DNA of 64,000 nt from Pseudomonadota bacterium (lineage in GTDB: Bacteria; Myxococcota; Myxococcia; Myxococcales; Myxococcaceae): the NCBI GenBank assembly GCA_023426545.1, contig JAFAAN010000087.1:1-64000 (forward strand). The letters are read 5' to 3'. Below are positions 35,680 to 48,288 of the stretch, one piece after another (position 1 is the first letter of the stretch; every line of letters starts with the position of its first letter). The position numbers and the translations under genes were made by a program. A model generated the notes under the pieces. That model saw only the letters and a program-made list of their open reading frames with translations. It was not told the origin of the DNA and searched no databases.

Positions 35680-36830
35680 AGCTTGATGACCTCCGTCCCG
35701 CGACGTGGAAGCACCACGCGGAAGGTCGTGTGCCGGTCGATTCCGGACTCCACCTCCACGGTGCCGTGGTGCGCGTGGATGATTTGCTGAACGATGTAGA
35801 GCCCCAGGCCCAGGCCACCGTTGCGCCCCCGCCGCTGCGCACCGCCCCGGAATGGGTCGAAGAGGTAGGGCTGTAGCTCGGTGGGAATCACGCCCACGTT
35901 GGACACGGTGAAGCGGATGGCGTCGGCGCGCGTGCCATCCAGGCGGAGCTGCACCGGCTCGCTGGCATCGCCGTGCTGGAGCGCGTTGCCCATGAGGTTC
36001 GAGGCGACCTGGGCGAGGCGATCCGAGTCCCAGTCCCCCACCAGGTCGCCCTCCTGCCAGACCTCGATGGTGTGCTGGGGAAACGCCGACTGGTGCTCGA
36101 CCACCATGCGCTGGACGAGCTGACCGAAGTCCGTCTCGCTGCGGTGCAAGGGGATACCGCCCGCGAGCCGGGCCCTCGCCAGGTCGAGGACGTCTTCAAT
36201 CATCCGCCCCATGCGCTTGCCGCTCGTCAGCATGCGGCTGGCGCTCCTGCGTACGGCCGGGTCCTCGGTGCGCCGGTGGAGCAGGTCCGCCGCCGTGAGG
36301 ATGGCGCTCAGCGGATTGCGCAGGTCATGCCCCAGCACGGCGGTGAACATCTCGTTGAGCCGCAGCGTCTCCGTCAGCTCCTCCAACTGCCGGGCCAGTT
36401 GCTGCTTCTGCCGGTGGAGCTGGAAGAAGACCTCCGCCTTGTTCCGCAGCACGTGTGGCTCCAGCGGCTTGTAGAGGAAGTCCACCGCGCCGGTGTCATA
36501 CCCCTTGAAGCGGCGCCGCTGGTCATGGGCGCCCGCGGTGACGAAGATGATGGGGATGTGGCGCGTGCGCTCCGCGCCCCGCATCAGCTCCGCCAGCTCG
36601 AAGCCGTCCATCTCCGGCATCTGCACGTCGAGGAACGCGAGCGCGACGTCCTCGTGCTCCAGCAACAGCTCCAGGGCCTCCGCTCCCGAGCGGGCCTGGA
36701 GCACCTCCACGTCGTCGCGGCGCAGCAGGGCGCCGAGCGCGATGAGGTTCTCCTCGAGGTCGTCGACGAGGAGGCATTTCACCCGTGGCGTCATGAGAGC
36801 CGATTCCTTCCTGGAGGCGTCAGCGTTCAT
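35676..36830 (-). CDS. Response regulator-histidine kinase
   Basis: 384 residues. A receiver domain (about 14-130) has the acceptor Asp68 in AFLDVQMPEMDG. After a short coiled segment, a HisKA domain has His168 in VLGHDLRNPLSA. The HATPase domain follows (N-box LMGNALQHGD, G2 box GGLGLGLYIV). There is no membrane segment. This arrangement receives phosphate or signal through REC and passes it on; its output partner is not encoded next to it. ATG 36830 has GGGAGGT upstream. It is the last gene of an operon with the hybrid kinase and CheR. Confidence 0.88.
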   Translation of the reverse strand: MNADASRKESALMTPRVKCLLVDDLEENLIALGALLRRDDVEVLQARSGAEALELLLEHEDVALAFLDVQMPEMDGFELAELMRGAERTRHIPIIFVTAGAHDQRRRFKGYDTGAVDFLYKPLEPHVLRNKAEVFFQLHRQKQQLARQLEELTETLRLNEMFTAVLGHDLRNPLSAILTAADLLHRRTEDPAVRRSASRMLTSGKRMGRMIEDVLDLARARLAGGIPLHRSETDFGQLVQRMVVEHQSAFPQHTIEVWQEGDLVGDWDSDRLAQVASNLMGNALQHGDASEPVQLRLDGTRADAIRFTVSNVGVIPTELQPYLFDPFRGGAQRRGRNGGLGLGLYIVQQIIHAHHGTVEVESGIDRHTTFRVVLPRRGTEVIKL

Positions 36831-36920
36831 GCCCACCTCCCATTCTCCACAGCAGGTGGGTCCTCTGTTCGAGGGCAGGGACAACGCCGGCCGGTGGGGC
36901 TTTCGAGGTCCACGCGCGCC

Positions 36921-37739
36921 CTACACTTTCTGGAAGATGCGGTCCTCCCACACGAGGGAGGAGAACGCCGCCGCATGTCTGGAGAAACGCAGGGACTCGC
37001 GGGCGCCCAGGCCCAGGAAGCCCCTGTGGCAGAGGGAGTCCTTGAACAATCCGAGGGCCCGCTCCTGCAGCTCGCGGTTGAAGTAGATGAGGACGTTTCG
37101 GCAGGAGAGCAGCTGGACCTCCGCGAAGACGCTGTCGGTGGCGAGGCTGTGGTCCGAGAAGACGATGTGCCGCTTCAAGGAGCGGTCGAACACCGCGTTC
37201 CCATAAGCGGCCGTGTAGTAGTCGGAGAGCGAGGCCCGGCCGCCGGACTGGCCGTGGTTCTGCGTGAAGGCGGAGATGCGCTCCACCGCGTAGACGCCCG
37301 CCTCGGCCTTCTGGAGCGCCTGGGTGTTGATGTCCGTCGCGTAGATGAGCGTGCGTTCGAGAAGCCCCTCCTCGCGCAGCAGGATGGCCAGCGAGTAGAC
37401 CTCCTCGCCGGTGCCGCAGCCGGCCACCCACACCTTGAGGAACGGGTAGGTCCGCAGCAGCGGGACGACGCTCTCGCGCAGCGAGCGGAAGTAGGACGGG
37501 TCGCGGAACATCTCGCTCACCTGCACGGTGAGGTAGTTGAGCAGCTCCGGGAACAGCGGCGGCTCGTGGAGGATGCGGTCCTGGAGCTGGGACAGCGTGC
37601 GGCAGCCGAAGTGGTCCGCGGCCAGGACCACGCGCCGCTTGAGCGAGGACATCGCGTAGCCCCGGAAGTCGTAGTGGTACTTCAGGTAGATGGCGTCGAG
37701 CAGCAGCTTCAGCTCGATGTCCAGGTCCTTGGATGGCAT
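36921..37739 (-). CDS. CheR-type protein-glutamate methyltransferase
   Basis: 272 residues. The N-terminal helical domain (YDFRGYAMSSLKRRV) and the SAM-binding domain (VWVAGCGTGEEVYSLAI, IYATDIN) are typical. A conserved C-terminal segment reads LLSCRNVLIYF. The enzyme normally methylates chemoreceptor glutamates, but no chemoreceptor or CheB is encoded here. It lies 16 bases after the hybrid kinase gene, so the substrate could be a distant receptor or the kinase itself; this is inference. Confidence 0.9.
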   Translation of the reverse strand: MPSKDLDIELKLLLDAIYLKYHYDFRGYAMSSLKRRVVLAADHFGCRTLSQLQDRILHEPPLFPELLNYLTVQVSEMFRDPSYFRSLRESVVPLLRTYPFLKVWVAGCGTGEEVYSLAILLREEGLLERTLIYATDINTQALQKAEAGVYAVERISAFTQNHGQSGGRASLSDYYTAAYGNAVFDRSLKRHIVFSDHSLATDSVFAEVQLLSCRNVLIYFNRELQERALGLFKDSLCHRGFLGLGARESLRFSRHAAAFSSLVWEDRIFQKV

Positions 37740-37755
37740 GTGGCGCCGCGTGTCC

Positions 37756-41199
<3,444 letters not shown>

Positions 41200-41429
41200 C
41201 GCGCCTCCCGCTCGCCCCGGCGGGCACGCTCACTTCCACGACGACACGGGCAGGCAGCCAGGCCGCCTTCGAGGCACTCAGGAACACCTGTCATGATGAA
41301 CCGCGTCCAGTAGCGGGGGTCGACGCAACAGGTCCCGCGTACCACAGCCCCCTGGGTCATCCGGCTCCCACCCATGGGTCATGTTGCACGATGTCATCCA
41401 TGCGACAGCGTGACGCCTGCCCGGAATGT

Positions 41430-42164
41430 CTAGACTTCCAGCAGGACGAAGCGCTGGTCCGGCGTGTGCTTGCTGAGCAGGGGCATGGCCACGTTGTAGA
41501 CGGGAATGCCGCTCTTCGTCTTTCCGGTCCGGGCGCCGTGGTGGGCATGCCCGTGGAACACCGCTTCGGCGCCGTAATGATCGATGGGCATGGACAGTCG
41601 GCTGGTCCCCAGGAAGGGGCGAATCTCGATGTTCTCGCCTTCCAGCGTCTCCGGCACCGGGGCGTAGTGCATGATGACCACCTTCTTCTCCACGTCGAGG
41701 TGGCTCAGCGCGGCCTCCAGCTTGAGCGACTCCGTGACGGCCTCCTGCACGAAGGCCTTGGTCTGCGGCTCGCCGAAGGCCTGGAGCGTGGCGTTGCCGA
41801 AGCCGCCGCCAAAGCCCTTCACGCCCGCCACGCCGAGCACCTTCTCGAAGATGAAGTGGTCGCCGTCCAGCACGTGGACGTTCACCTTGGCCAGCTCGAC
41901 GCAGATGTCCTTCACCTGATTGTGCTCGTAGTCGTGATTGCCCAGCACGGCCACGCACGGCACCCGGAGGGCGGAGAGCTCCTCGGCCAGCACCTTCCCT
42001 TCCTCGACCATCCCCCGGTCCGTGAGGTCGCCGCACAGCACGAGCAGGTCCGCCATGGCGTTCACCTGCTTGACGAGCTGACGGAAGCGGCCGTGATGGT
42101 CCTCCCGGCAGTGCAGGTCACCGACCGCCGCCAACCGAATTCTCGAGCCCGGATCTCGCGCCAC
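41430..42164 (-). CDS. Calcineurin-like metallophosphoesterase
   Basis: 244 residues. The metal-binding motifs are complete: GDLH (15-18), GDLTDRG, GNHD and HGHAHHG. No signal peptide or membrane segment, so cytoplasmic. The substrate is unknown; family members cleave phosphomono- or diesters including nucleotides and nucleic acids. The start is GTG 42164, eight bases after AGGAGG, and lies inside the upstream nucleotidyltransferase-fold gene (47-base overlap), which suggests coupled expression. Confidence 0.88.
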   Translation of the reverse strand: MARDPGSRIRLAAVGDLHCREDHHGRFRQLVKQVNAMADLLVLCGDLTDRGMVEEGKVLAEELSALRVPCVAVLGNHDYEHNQVKDICVELAKVNVHVLDGDHFIFEKVLGVAGVKGFGGGFGNATLQAFGEPQTKAFVQEAVTESLKLEAALSHLDVEKKVVIMHYAPVPETLEGENIEIRPFLGTSRLSMPIDHYGAEAVFHGHAHHGARTGKTKSGIPVYNVAMPLLSKHTPDQRFVLLEV

Positions 42165-42975
42165 GCTCGTCCTCCTGCTGTCGTTCGTTCTCGTCCCAGG
42201 ACCTCCCGTCGCCGAAGCCCCAGTGGTGGATGTCCACGTGGTAGTTCACCCGGGAGATCAGGTTGCCGCGGCACAGCCTCTGCTCCCAGCTCCCCTCGCG
42301 CAGCGTGTGCAACGTGCGGCTCATCAGCTCCGCCATCACCCACTCCGGGATGGCGTCCCGCTCGGAGGGATAGGCGAAGCGGAACATCATCAGGTGGCTG
42401 AGCAGCACCTCCCAGTACCGGTCGAAGCGGCGCATCAGCCGCTCCCAGTCCATGTTCCGGCCCGCCTTGAGGAGCAGGTGGTTGACGTCCGAGCCGTCAT
42501 ACCGCTCGCGCTCGTTCACGAAGGCCTTGGACCAGACCATCTCCTCGGCGGGCGCCACCAGGCACTCATGGCCGAAGATGATGGAGCGTTGCGCGTACTC
42601 GAACCACTCGTCATCCACCACCGCCACCCCATTGCCGGACGAGAAGATGAAGTCGACGAAGTAGTCCCCCTTGAAGGCCTTGTAGAGCCAGACCTCGTCC
42701 GCGCGCTCGGTGCGCCAGCCGTCCTTCTCCAGCACCTGGAGCGCCCGCAGCGCGTCCGCCTTGCGTGGGAAGAGGTCCAGGTCCTTCGTGTCCCGGTAGA
42801 TGCCGGTGTACGTGGCATAGGCATACGCGCCGCCCACCACGAAGGGCACCCCCGCGTCGAGCAGCAGCCCGACGGCCCTGGCCCGGGCGTTGATTTCGTC
42901 CGGGGCTCGCTCACACTCGGCCAGCTTCGCGTCCGTCCCCATCTCGCCGGGATGGTTGGGGTGTCTCTTTTCCAT
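42118..42975 (-). CDS. Nucleotidyltransferase-fold protein
   Basis: 285 residues. The fold is suggested by VVGGAYAYATYTG followed by the metal-binding D-x-D in DTKDLDLFP, then DFIFSSGNG. The C-terminal half is helical and rich in Trp, Arg and His. Proteins of this type include minimal nucleotidyltransferases and AbiEii-like toxins; neither role can be assigned. The start is ATG 42975 without a clear ribosome binding site; ATG 42942 (MGTDAKLAE) is possible. Its 3' end overlaps the metallophosphoesterase start by 47 bases, and its 5' end abuts a sigma-factor remnant on the other strand. Confidence 0.75.
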   Translation of the reverse strand: MEKRHPNHPGEMGTDAKLAECERAPDEINARARAVGLLLDAGVPFVVGGAYAYATYTGIYRDTKDLDLFPRKADALRALQVLEKDGWRTERADEVWLYKAFKGDYFVDFIFSSGNGVAVVDDEWFEYAQRSIIFGHECLVAPAEEMVWSKAFVNERERYDGSDVNHLLLKAGRNMDWERLMRRFDRYWEVLLSHLMMFRFAYPSERDAIPEWVMAELMSRTLHTLREGSWEQRLCRGNLISRVNYHVDIHHWGFGDGRSWDENERQQEDERGARSGLENSVGGGR

Positions 42976-43102
42976 GGCCGAAAGGTAGGGACTGCGAATT
43001 TCGGCCGTACGCCCGCCTGGAATAGATGCCTGGGGAGCGGGCAGCCAGCCTACAAACATCGGGATTCGCGACGCTTCGCGCACCCGGCGGGCGCCTTTTC
43101 TG

Positions 43103-43294
43103 TTTTCCGGCCGCGCCGTGTCCGTGGGGGCGGGCACGCCGCTGCACACCCGCTGGGGGACCGCCGTCCACGGCCACGTCGACGGCATGACACTGGAAGA
43201 AGTGGCCGTGCTGCTGGGGCGCCCGGTGCCCACCATCCGCAAGCAGCTGGAGCGCGTGACTGCGCTCAGCGGAGAGGAGCTGGAGGTCCGATGA
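43103..43294 (+). pseudogene. Sigma-factor C-terminal (region 4) remnant
   Basis: The reading frame ends in TGA 43292-43294, overlapping the ATG of the anti-sigma-like gene (ATGA). The last 50 codons resemble sigma-70 region 4: VHGHVDGMTLEEVAVLLGRP, then VPTIRKQLERV. The frame closes at a stop near 42986 and the expected regions 2 and 3 are absent, replaced by sequence next to the divergent nucleotidyltransferase-fold gene. An ATG at 43187 could still make a 35-residue peptide. I read it as a truncated ECF-type sigma gene. Confidence 0.55.
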
Positions 43295-44052
43295 GCGCGC
43301 ATGAATCGGAATGGACCCTGCGCCGCCTGCGCGCGGGAGAGCTGGGCGCCAGCGATGCCGCCCGTGTGCGGGCCCACGCGGCCACGTGCGAGACCTGCAC
43401 CCAGGCCCTGCACAAGTTCGACGACGCCCAGGCGCGCTTCGAGGCGGGTGTGGAGCGCGCCCTCCAGCGGCAGCGCCGCCATGACGCCGCGCGCCCGCCT
43501 CCGCGCCGCTGGGTGGCGACGACGGTGGCCATCGCCGCATCGGTGCTCGTGGTGATGCTGGTGAGGCCCCGGCGGGTGGACTCCGGGTCCGCGCCCACCG
43601 TCTCCGGAAGGCTCAACCCCTTCAAGGGCAGCGCGGCGGGAGAGCTGCGAATCGGCGGAGGCCTGGGGCCACAGCGCGAAGCCACGCCCGAAATACCAGA
43701 GGAACTGGGGCCGAGAGAGCGGGTGACGCTGGGCTACCACGCGAGGACCCACCGCTACGTGGCCGCGCTGTCGGTGGACGCCATTGGCGAGGTGACGCCG
43801 CTGCATCCCGAAGCCGGCGCCAGCGCCCCGGTGGGCCCCGGCAGCGAGCAGCAGTGGATGCCGGGCAGTTGGGAGTTCACCGGCTCCGGCGCGGAACGCG
43901 TCATCCTGGTGCTCAGCGACGAGCCGCTGCTCATGGACACGCTGGTGGAGGCCGCCCGGCGCGCCTTCGTGCAGGCCGATGGCGAGGTGACGCGGATGGC
44001 CCCGCTGGAGGTCCCCGGCGAGCAGACGCACTGGGTGCTGCTGAAGCCATGA
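43291..44052 (+). CDS. Anti-sigma-like zinc-finger membrane protein
   Basis: 253 residues. The N-terminus has LRAGELGASDAARVRAHAAT and then C-E-T-C, the H-x3-C-x2-C pattern of zf-HC2 anti-sigma domains. One TM helix lies near 70-88 (VATTVAIAASVLVVMLV). The periplasmic part resembles DUF4384-type domains (RVTLGYHARTHRYVAALSVD, then ERVILVLSDEPLLMD). Its ATG overlaps the sigma remnant stop, so it was probably the partner of a sigma factor now lost. Whether it still has a target is unknown. Confidence 0.72.
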   Translation: MSAHESEWTLRRLRAGELGASDAARVRAHAATCETCTQALHKFDDAQARFEAGVERALQRQRRHDAARPPPRRWVATTVAIAASVLVVMLVRPRRVDSGSAPTVSGRLNPFKGSAAGELRIGGGLGPQREATPEIPEELGPRERVTLGYHARTHRYVAALSVDAIGEVTPLHPEAGASAPVGPGSEQQWMPGSWEFTGSGAERVILVLSDEPLLMDTLVEAARRAFVQADGEVTRMAPLEVPGEQTHWVLLKP

Positions 44053-44175
44053 GCCCCCCGCCCGGACTTCTCCACGCTAGATGGCCAGGAGGGCAACCGA
44101 GCGGACATTCCCGAGCATGAATGGTGACGCGCGAGGTGGATTCTCTATGCTGGCCGCTGTTCTCCCGCGCCCTCC

Positions 44176-45450
44176 ATGTCCAAGCCCTCCATCCTCGAAG
44201 TTCTCAAGAGCCCGCGCATCTGGCTGCTCGTGGCCGTTGGTTTCGCCTCGGGCCTGCCCCTGTGGCTGACGGGCGTCACGCTGTCGGCATGGATGAAGGA
44301 CGAGGGCGTCAACCTGAAGACGATTGGCGTCTTCGCCCTGGTCAGCATGCCCTACACCTTCAAGGTGCTCTGGGCGCCGCTGATGGACCGCTACACCCTG
44401 CCCTTCCTGGGCCGGCGGCGCGGGTGGATGCTGGTGACGCAGGTGCTGCTCATGGGGGCCATCGCCGCCATGGGCCTGGTGAACCCCAAGGACGCGCCGG
44501 TGACCATGGCCGCGATGGCGGTGCTGGTGACGTTCCTCTCCGCCAGCCAGGACATCGTCGCGGACGCATGGCGCACGGACATCCTCACCGCGGAGGAGCG
44601 CGGGCTCGGCAACTCCACGTACGTCACCGGCTACCGGCTGGGCATGCTCACCGCGGGCGCCCTGGCGTTGACGCTGTCGGACGTCGTCGGCTGGTCGCGC
44701 ACGTACTTCGTCATGGGCCTGTTGATGGCCGTGGGCGTGGTGGCCACGCTGCTGGCCCCCGAGCCCCAGGGCACCCGGCCTCCACGCAACCTCGCGGACG
44801 CGGTGGTGAAGCCCTTCGCGGAGTACTTCACGCGCAAGGGCGCCGTCCCGGTGCTGATGTTCCTGGTGCTCTACAAGCTGGGAGACGCCATCGCCGCGGG
44901 CATGGTGACGCCCTTCTACAAGGAGCTGGGGTTCTCCAACACGGAGATTGGCGCGCTCAGCAAGGGCCTGGGCATGGTGTCCACCATCGCCGGGGGCCTG
45001 TTGGCCGGCGTGGTGATGGTGAAGCTGGGCACGCGGCGCAGCCTCTTCATCTTCGGCGCGGCGCAGGCCCTCACCAACCTGATGTTCCTGGGGCTGTCGC
45101 TGGTGGGAAAGAACGACCTGATGCTCGCGGCCACCATCACCATCGACAACCTCTGCGGAGGACTGGCGGTGACGGCCTTCGCGGCCTACCTGATGTCGCT
45201 GTGCCACAAGAGCTTCAGCGCCACGCAGTACGCGCTGCTGTCCGCGCTGGGCACGGTGGCCAACCGGCTCATCTCCGCCACGTCCGGCTATCTGGCCGAG
45301 GGGCTGGGCTGGCCCACCTTCTTCGCCGGCACCGTGCTGCTCGCCGTTCCGGCACTGGTGCTGCTCGCGTTCCTCCCGGAGAACGCGGCCACGCCGTCCG
45401 ACGAACCACCGGAGCCCGCTCCTGCCTCGCCGAGCGTATCCACCGCTTGA
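44176..45450 (+). CDS. AmpG-like MFS permease
   Basis: 424 residues with about 12 hydrophobic segments. N-terminal features LLVAVGFASGLPLWLTG, LWAPLMDRY, and SASQDIVADAWRTDIL are those of the AmpG family, which imports anhydromuropeptides from the periplasm during wall recycling. The C-terminal 25 residues are a Pro/Ser-rich tail. No ribosome binding site is obvious before ATG 44176. No ampD or beta-lactamase gene is nearby, so substrate is by family only. Confidence 0.82.
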   Translation: MSKPSILEVLKSPRIWLLVAVGFASGLPLWLTGVTLSAWMKDEGVNLKTIGVFALVSMPYTFKVLWAPLMDRYTLPFLGRRRGWMLVTQVLLMGAIAAMGLVNPKDAPVTMAAMAVLVTFLSASQDIVADAWRTDILTAEERGLGNSTYVTGYRLGMLTAGALALTLSDVVGWSRTYFVMGLLMAVGVVATLLAPEPQGTRPPRNLADAVVKPFAEYFTRKGAVPVLMFLVLYKLGDAIAAGMVTPFYKELGFSNTEIGALSKGLGMVSTIAGGLLAGVVMVKLGTRRSLFIFGAAQALTNLMFLGLSLVGKNDLMLAATITIDNLCGGLAVTAFAAYLMSLCHKSFSATQYALLSALGTVANRLISATSGYLAEGLGWPTFFAGTVLLAVPALVLLAFLPENAATPSDEPPEPAPASPSVSTA

Positions 45451-45705
45451 GCACAAGAACTGGCGCACGGTCCTCCACGCCAACGCCCGATGCGCCCCGG
45501 GGCTCCGTCTGTCCACCAGCTCACAGGCTGGCGCCACGCGCCCGCGTCCCAAGGCCCCGCGGCCCGTGTACATCAGCTCGGACGTCTACACACTGAACCT
45601 CACGGCCTGAGCGACGGGCGCCGCGTCACTGAAGGATGTAACGCGGTGCACGCTCGCCAGAATCGTTGAGCCTTCCGGCGCATGCCATGGCTATGTTCCG
45701 CGGCC
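45451..45705. other. Gap between the ampG-like gene and pgm
   Basis: No confident gene. One plus-strand frame is open from the end of the ampG-like gene to TGA 45608-45610 and ends APRPVYISSDVYTLNLTA, which looks protein-like and could be the tail of a decayed gene. No start or ribosome binding site supports it. No terminator hairpin was found by eye. Confidence 0.4.
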
Positions 45706-47343
45706 ATGGCACACCCGCTCGCTGGCAAGCCTCCACCGGCAGACTTCCTCATCGACCCCGAGAAGCTGCGCGCCGCGTACTTCTCCGGCCGGCCCGACGT
45801 GGGCGTACCGGAGCAGCGCGTCGCCTTCGGCACCTCCGGGCACCGCGGCTCCTCCGCGCGGAGCAGCTTCAACGAGGCCCACATCCTCGCGGTGACGCAG
45901 GCCATCTGCGAGTACCGCCAGCAGCAGGGCATCGACGGGCCGCTCTTCCTGGGCATGGACACCCACGCCCTCTCCGCGCCCGCGCAGCAGACGGCGCTGG
46001 AGGTGCTGGGCGCGAACGGCGTGCAGGTGCGCTTCACGGACGGCGCCACGCCCACACCGGTCGTCTCGCACGCCATCCTCACCCACAACCGCGGACGAAC
46101 GGCGGGGCTGGCGGACGGCATCGTCATCACGCCTTCCCACAACCCGCCGGAGGACGGGGGCATCAAGTACAACCCACCCAACGGCGGCCCCGCGGACACG
46201 AACGTCACCTCCGTCATCGAGAAGCGCGCCAACGCGCTCCTGGGCGCGGGCAACGCGGGCGTGCAGCGCATCCCCTACGAGCGCGCCCGCACCGCGGCCA
46301 CGGTGAAGCCGTACGACTTCATCACCCCGTACGTGGAGGACCTGGGCTCCGTCATCGACATGGAGGCGCTGCGCGGGGCGAAGCTGCGCATCGGCGCGGA
46401 CCCGCTGGGGGGCTCCAACGTCGCGTACTGGGAGCCCATCGCCACGCGCTACGGGCTGAACCTGCACGTGGTGAACCCCACGGTGGACCCGACGTTCCGG
46501 TTCATGCCGCTGGACCACGACGGGAAGATCCGCATGGACTGCTCGTCCCCGTATGCCATGGCGAACCTGGTGCGCCTGAAGGACGCGTATGACATCGCGT
46601 TCGGCAACGACGCGGACTCGGACCGGCACGGCATCGTCACCCGCAGCCTGGGGCTCATGAACCCGAACCACTACCTGGCGGTGGCCATCGACTACCTGTA
46701 CCGCAACCGGCCCGGCTGGAAGCCCGGAACCGCGGTGGGCAAGACGCTGGTGAGCAGCAGCCTCATCGACCGCGTGGCGAAGGACCTGGGCCGCCGCGTC
46801 GTCGAGGTACCGGTGGGCTTCAAGTGGTTCGTGGACGGGCTGTTGGACGGCTCGCTTGGCTTCGGCGGCGAGGAGAGCGCCGGCGCGTCCTTCCTCCGCC
46901 GGGACGGCACCGTGTGGACCACGGACAAGGACGGCATCATCCTGGCCCTGTTGTCGGTGGAAATCCTCGCGCGAACCGGCAAGGACCCCGGCGAGCACTA
47001 CCAGGCGCTGGCGGCGCGGTTCGGCGCGCCGCACTACACGCGCATCGACCAGCCGGCCACGGCCGCGCAGAAGGCCGCGCTGAAGAAGCTGTCCCCGGAG
47101 GCAGTGAAGGCCACCACGCTGGCGGGGGAGCCCATCCTCCAGCGCCTCACGCGCGCCCCCGGGAACGACGCGGACATCGGCGGGCTCAAGGTGGTGGCGG
47201 AGAACGGCTGGTTCGCCGCGCGGCCCTCCGGCACCGAGGACGTCTACAAAATCTACGCGGAGAGCTTCCGCGACGCGTCCCACCTCCAAGCCATCGTCGA
47301 GGAGGCGCGGGCCATCGTCGACGCGGCGTTCTCCGCCACGTGA
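45706..47343 (+). CDS. pgm: Phosphoglucomutase
   Basis: 545 residues, the length of E. coli-type Pgm. It interconverts glucose 1-phosphate and glucose 6-phosphate. FGTSGHRGSS is near the N-terminus. The phosphoserine is Ser144 in ITPSHNPPEDGG, the metal loop is GNDADSDRHG, and the sugar-binding loop is GFGGEESAGAS. The phosphate-binding loop RPSGTEDVYKIYAES is near the end. The start at ATG 45706 (MAHPLAG) gives the family-like N-terminus; ATG 45682 is 8 codons upstream and cannot be excluded. Neither has a good ribosome binding site. Confidence 0.94.
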   Translation: MAHPLAGKPPPADFLIDPEKLRAAYFSGRPDVGVPEQRVAFGTSGHRGSSARSSFNEAHILAVTQAICEYRQQQGIDGPLFLGMDTHALSAPAQQTALEVLGANGVQVRFTDGATPTPVVSHAILTHNRGRTAGLADGIVITPSHNPPEDGGIKYNPPNGGPADTNVTSVIEKRANALLGAGNAGVQRIPYERARTAATVKPYDFITPYVEDLGSVIDMEALRGAKLRIGADPLGGSNVAYWEPIATRYGLNLHVVNPTVDPTFRFMPLDHDGKIRMDCSSPYAMANLVRLKDAYDIAFGNDADSDRHGIVTRSLGLMNPNHYLAVAIDYLYRNRPGWKPGTAVGKTLVSSSLIDRVAKDLGRRVVEVPVGFKWFVDGLLDGSLGFGGEESAGASFLRRDGTVWTTDKDGIILALLSVEILARTGKDPGEHYQALAARFGAPHYTRIDQPATAAQKAALKKLSPEAVKATTLAGEPILQRLTRAPGNDADIGGLKVVAENGWFAARPSGTEDVYKIYAESFRDASHLQAIVEEARAIVDAAFSAT

Positions 47344-47446
47344 CTTTCCGCGCGCGGCGAGGCGGGGGGTCCTACCGGGCAAGCGGGGATTGGCGGCCTG
47401 CAGACGCGCCGCCTGCCCGCCCGGCGGCCCTCCGGTGCGTCCTTCC

Positions 47447-47475
47447 TTGACTCGCCGGGGGGTGCTCTTTAGGTT
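47447..47475 (+). promoter_or_regulatory. Promoter of rpoZ
   Basis: TTGACT (47447-47452), a 17-base spacer, then TAGGTT (47470-47475). The predicted start is about 36 bases before the rpoZ ATG. Confidence 0.55.
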
Positions 47476-47517
47476 CAGAGGCTTCCAGTAGCCCCACCGA
47501 AATCCGAAGGACGTTCC

Positions 47518-47754
47518 ATGGCTCGCGTTACCGTCGAAGACTGCCTCCCCCTCGTCGACAACCGGTTCGCGCTGGTGCTGCTCGGCGCCAAGCGTGCGCG
47601 GCAGCTGATGGCGGGGGCCCGCCCCATCATCGAGCAGTCCAAGAACAAGCCCCCCGTGCTGTCCCTGCGCGAGGTGGCCACCGGCCGCGTGAAGTTCGAC
47701 CGCGACGTGCGCGAGGCGCTGTCCGGCAAGTACACCAGCGACGAGCCCAAGTAG
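47518..47754 (+). CDS. rpoZ: RNA polymerase omega subunit
   Basis: 78 residues. MARVTVEDCLPLVDNRFALV and the central LGAKRARQLMAG are the conserved omega core that folds round the beta-prime C-terminus and aids polymerase assembly. VALREV-type sequence appears as VLSLREVATGRVKF. AAGGA precedes the ATG. It is monocistronic, with its own promoter and a hairpin downstream. Confidence 0.95.
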   Translation: MARVTVEDCLPLVDNRFALVLLGAKRARQLMAGARPIIEQSKNKPPVLSLREVATGRVKFDRDVREALSGKYTSDEPK

Positions 47755-47770
47755 CCCCTCGCGGTCTGCC

Positions 47771-48250
47771 TCAAGCCCCTTCCTTGCCGGCCTCCTTCGC
47801 CGGGGAAGGGGCTTCGGGAATCAGGCCCTGCGCGCGCAGCCAGCGCATCGCCCTGGAGGCGACGGCCTTCTCCCCCTTGTAGCCCAGCATCGGCACCAGC
47901 TGGCCCACCGGCACCCAGCGCACCTCGTCCACCTCGATGCGCGGTCCCGGCAGCGGCCCCAGGTCCCCCTCCTGATAGCGGAACAGGAAGAAGTGGACGC
48001 GCTTGAAGATGCGCTGTCCGCGGAACTGGTACACGTAGCGAATCTCCCCCAGCGGGGCCATCAGGGACACGATGAGGCCCGTCTCCTCGCGCACCTCGCG
48101 GCAGGCCGTCTGCTCCGGCGACTCGCCCGGGTCCACGTGCCCCTTGGGGAGCGCCCAGAGCTGCCGCCCATGGGGACGGATGACGGCCACCTCCCAGTGA
48201 CCGGCACTCTCCCGGATGACGACACCTCCTGCGGACGCCTCGCGAGCCAT
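47771..48250 (-). CDS. NUDIX hydrolase
   Basis: 159 residues. The NUDIX box is complete: GHVDPGESPEQTACREVREE, then TGL. The N-terminus (REASAGGVVIRE) and the LPKGHVDPGE phrase resemble diadenosine polyphosphate and NTP hydrolases. The exact substrate is not determined. ATG 48250 begins the conserved region; the frame is open far upstream but without family similarity. Its last codons form one arm of the hairpin shared with rpoZ. Confidence 0.88.
   Translation of the reverse strand: MAREASAGGVVIRESAGHWEVAVIRPHGRQLWALPKGHVDPGESPEQTACREVREETGLIVSLMAPLGEIRYVYQFRGQRIFKRVHFFLFRYQEGDLGPLPGPRIEVDEVRWVPVGQLVPMLGYKGEKAVASRAMRWLRAQGLIPEAPSPAKEAGKEGA
47773..47814. terminator. Bidirectional terminator between rpoZ and the NUDIX gene
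   Basis: AAGCCCCTTCC (47773-47783) and GGAAGGGGCTT (47804-47814) are perfect 11-bp complements; CCGGC/GCCGG can extend the stem inside. It begins 18 bases after the rpoZ stop and overlaps the 3' end of the convergent NUDIX gene. Confidence 0.65.
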
Positions 48251-48288
48251 ACCCGCCCACCCTACCCGATGACGCGCGGGAAAGGTGC

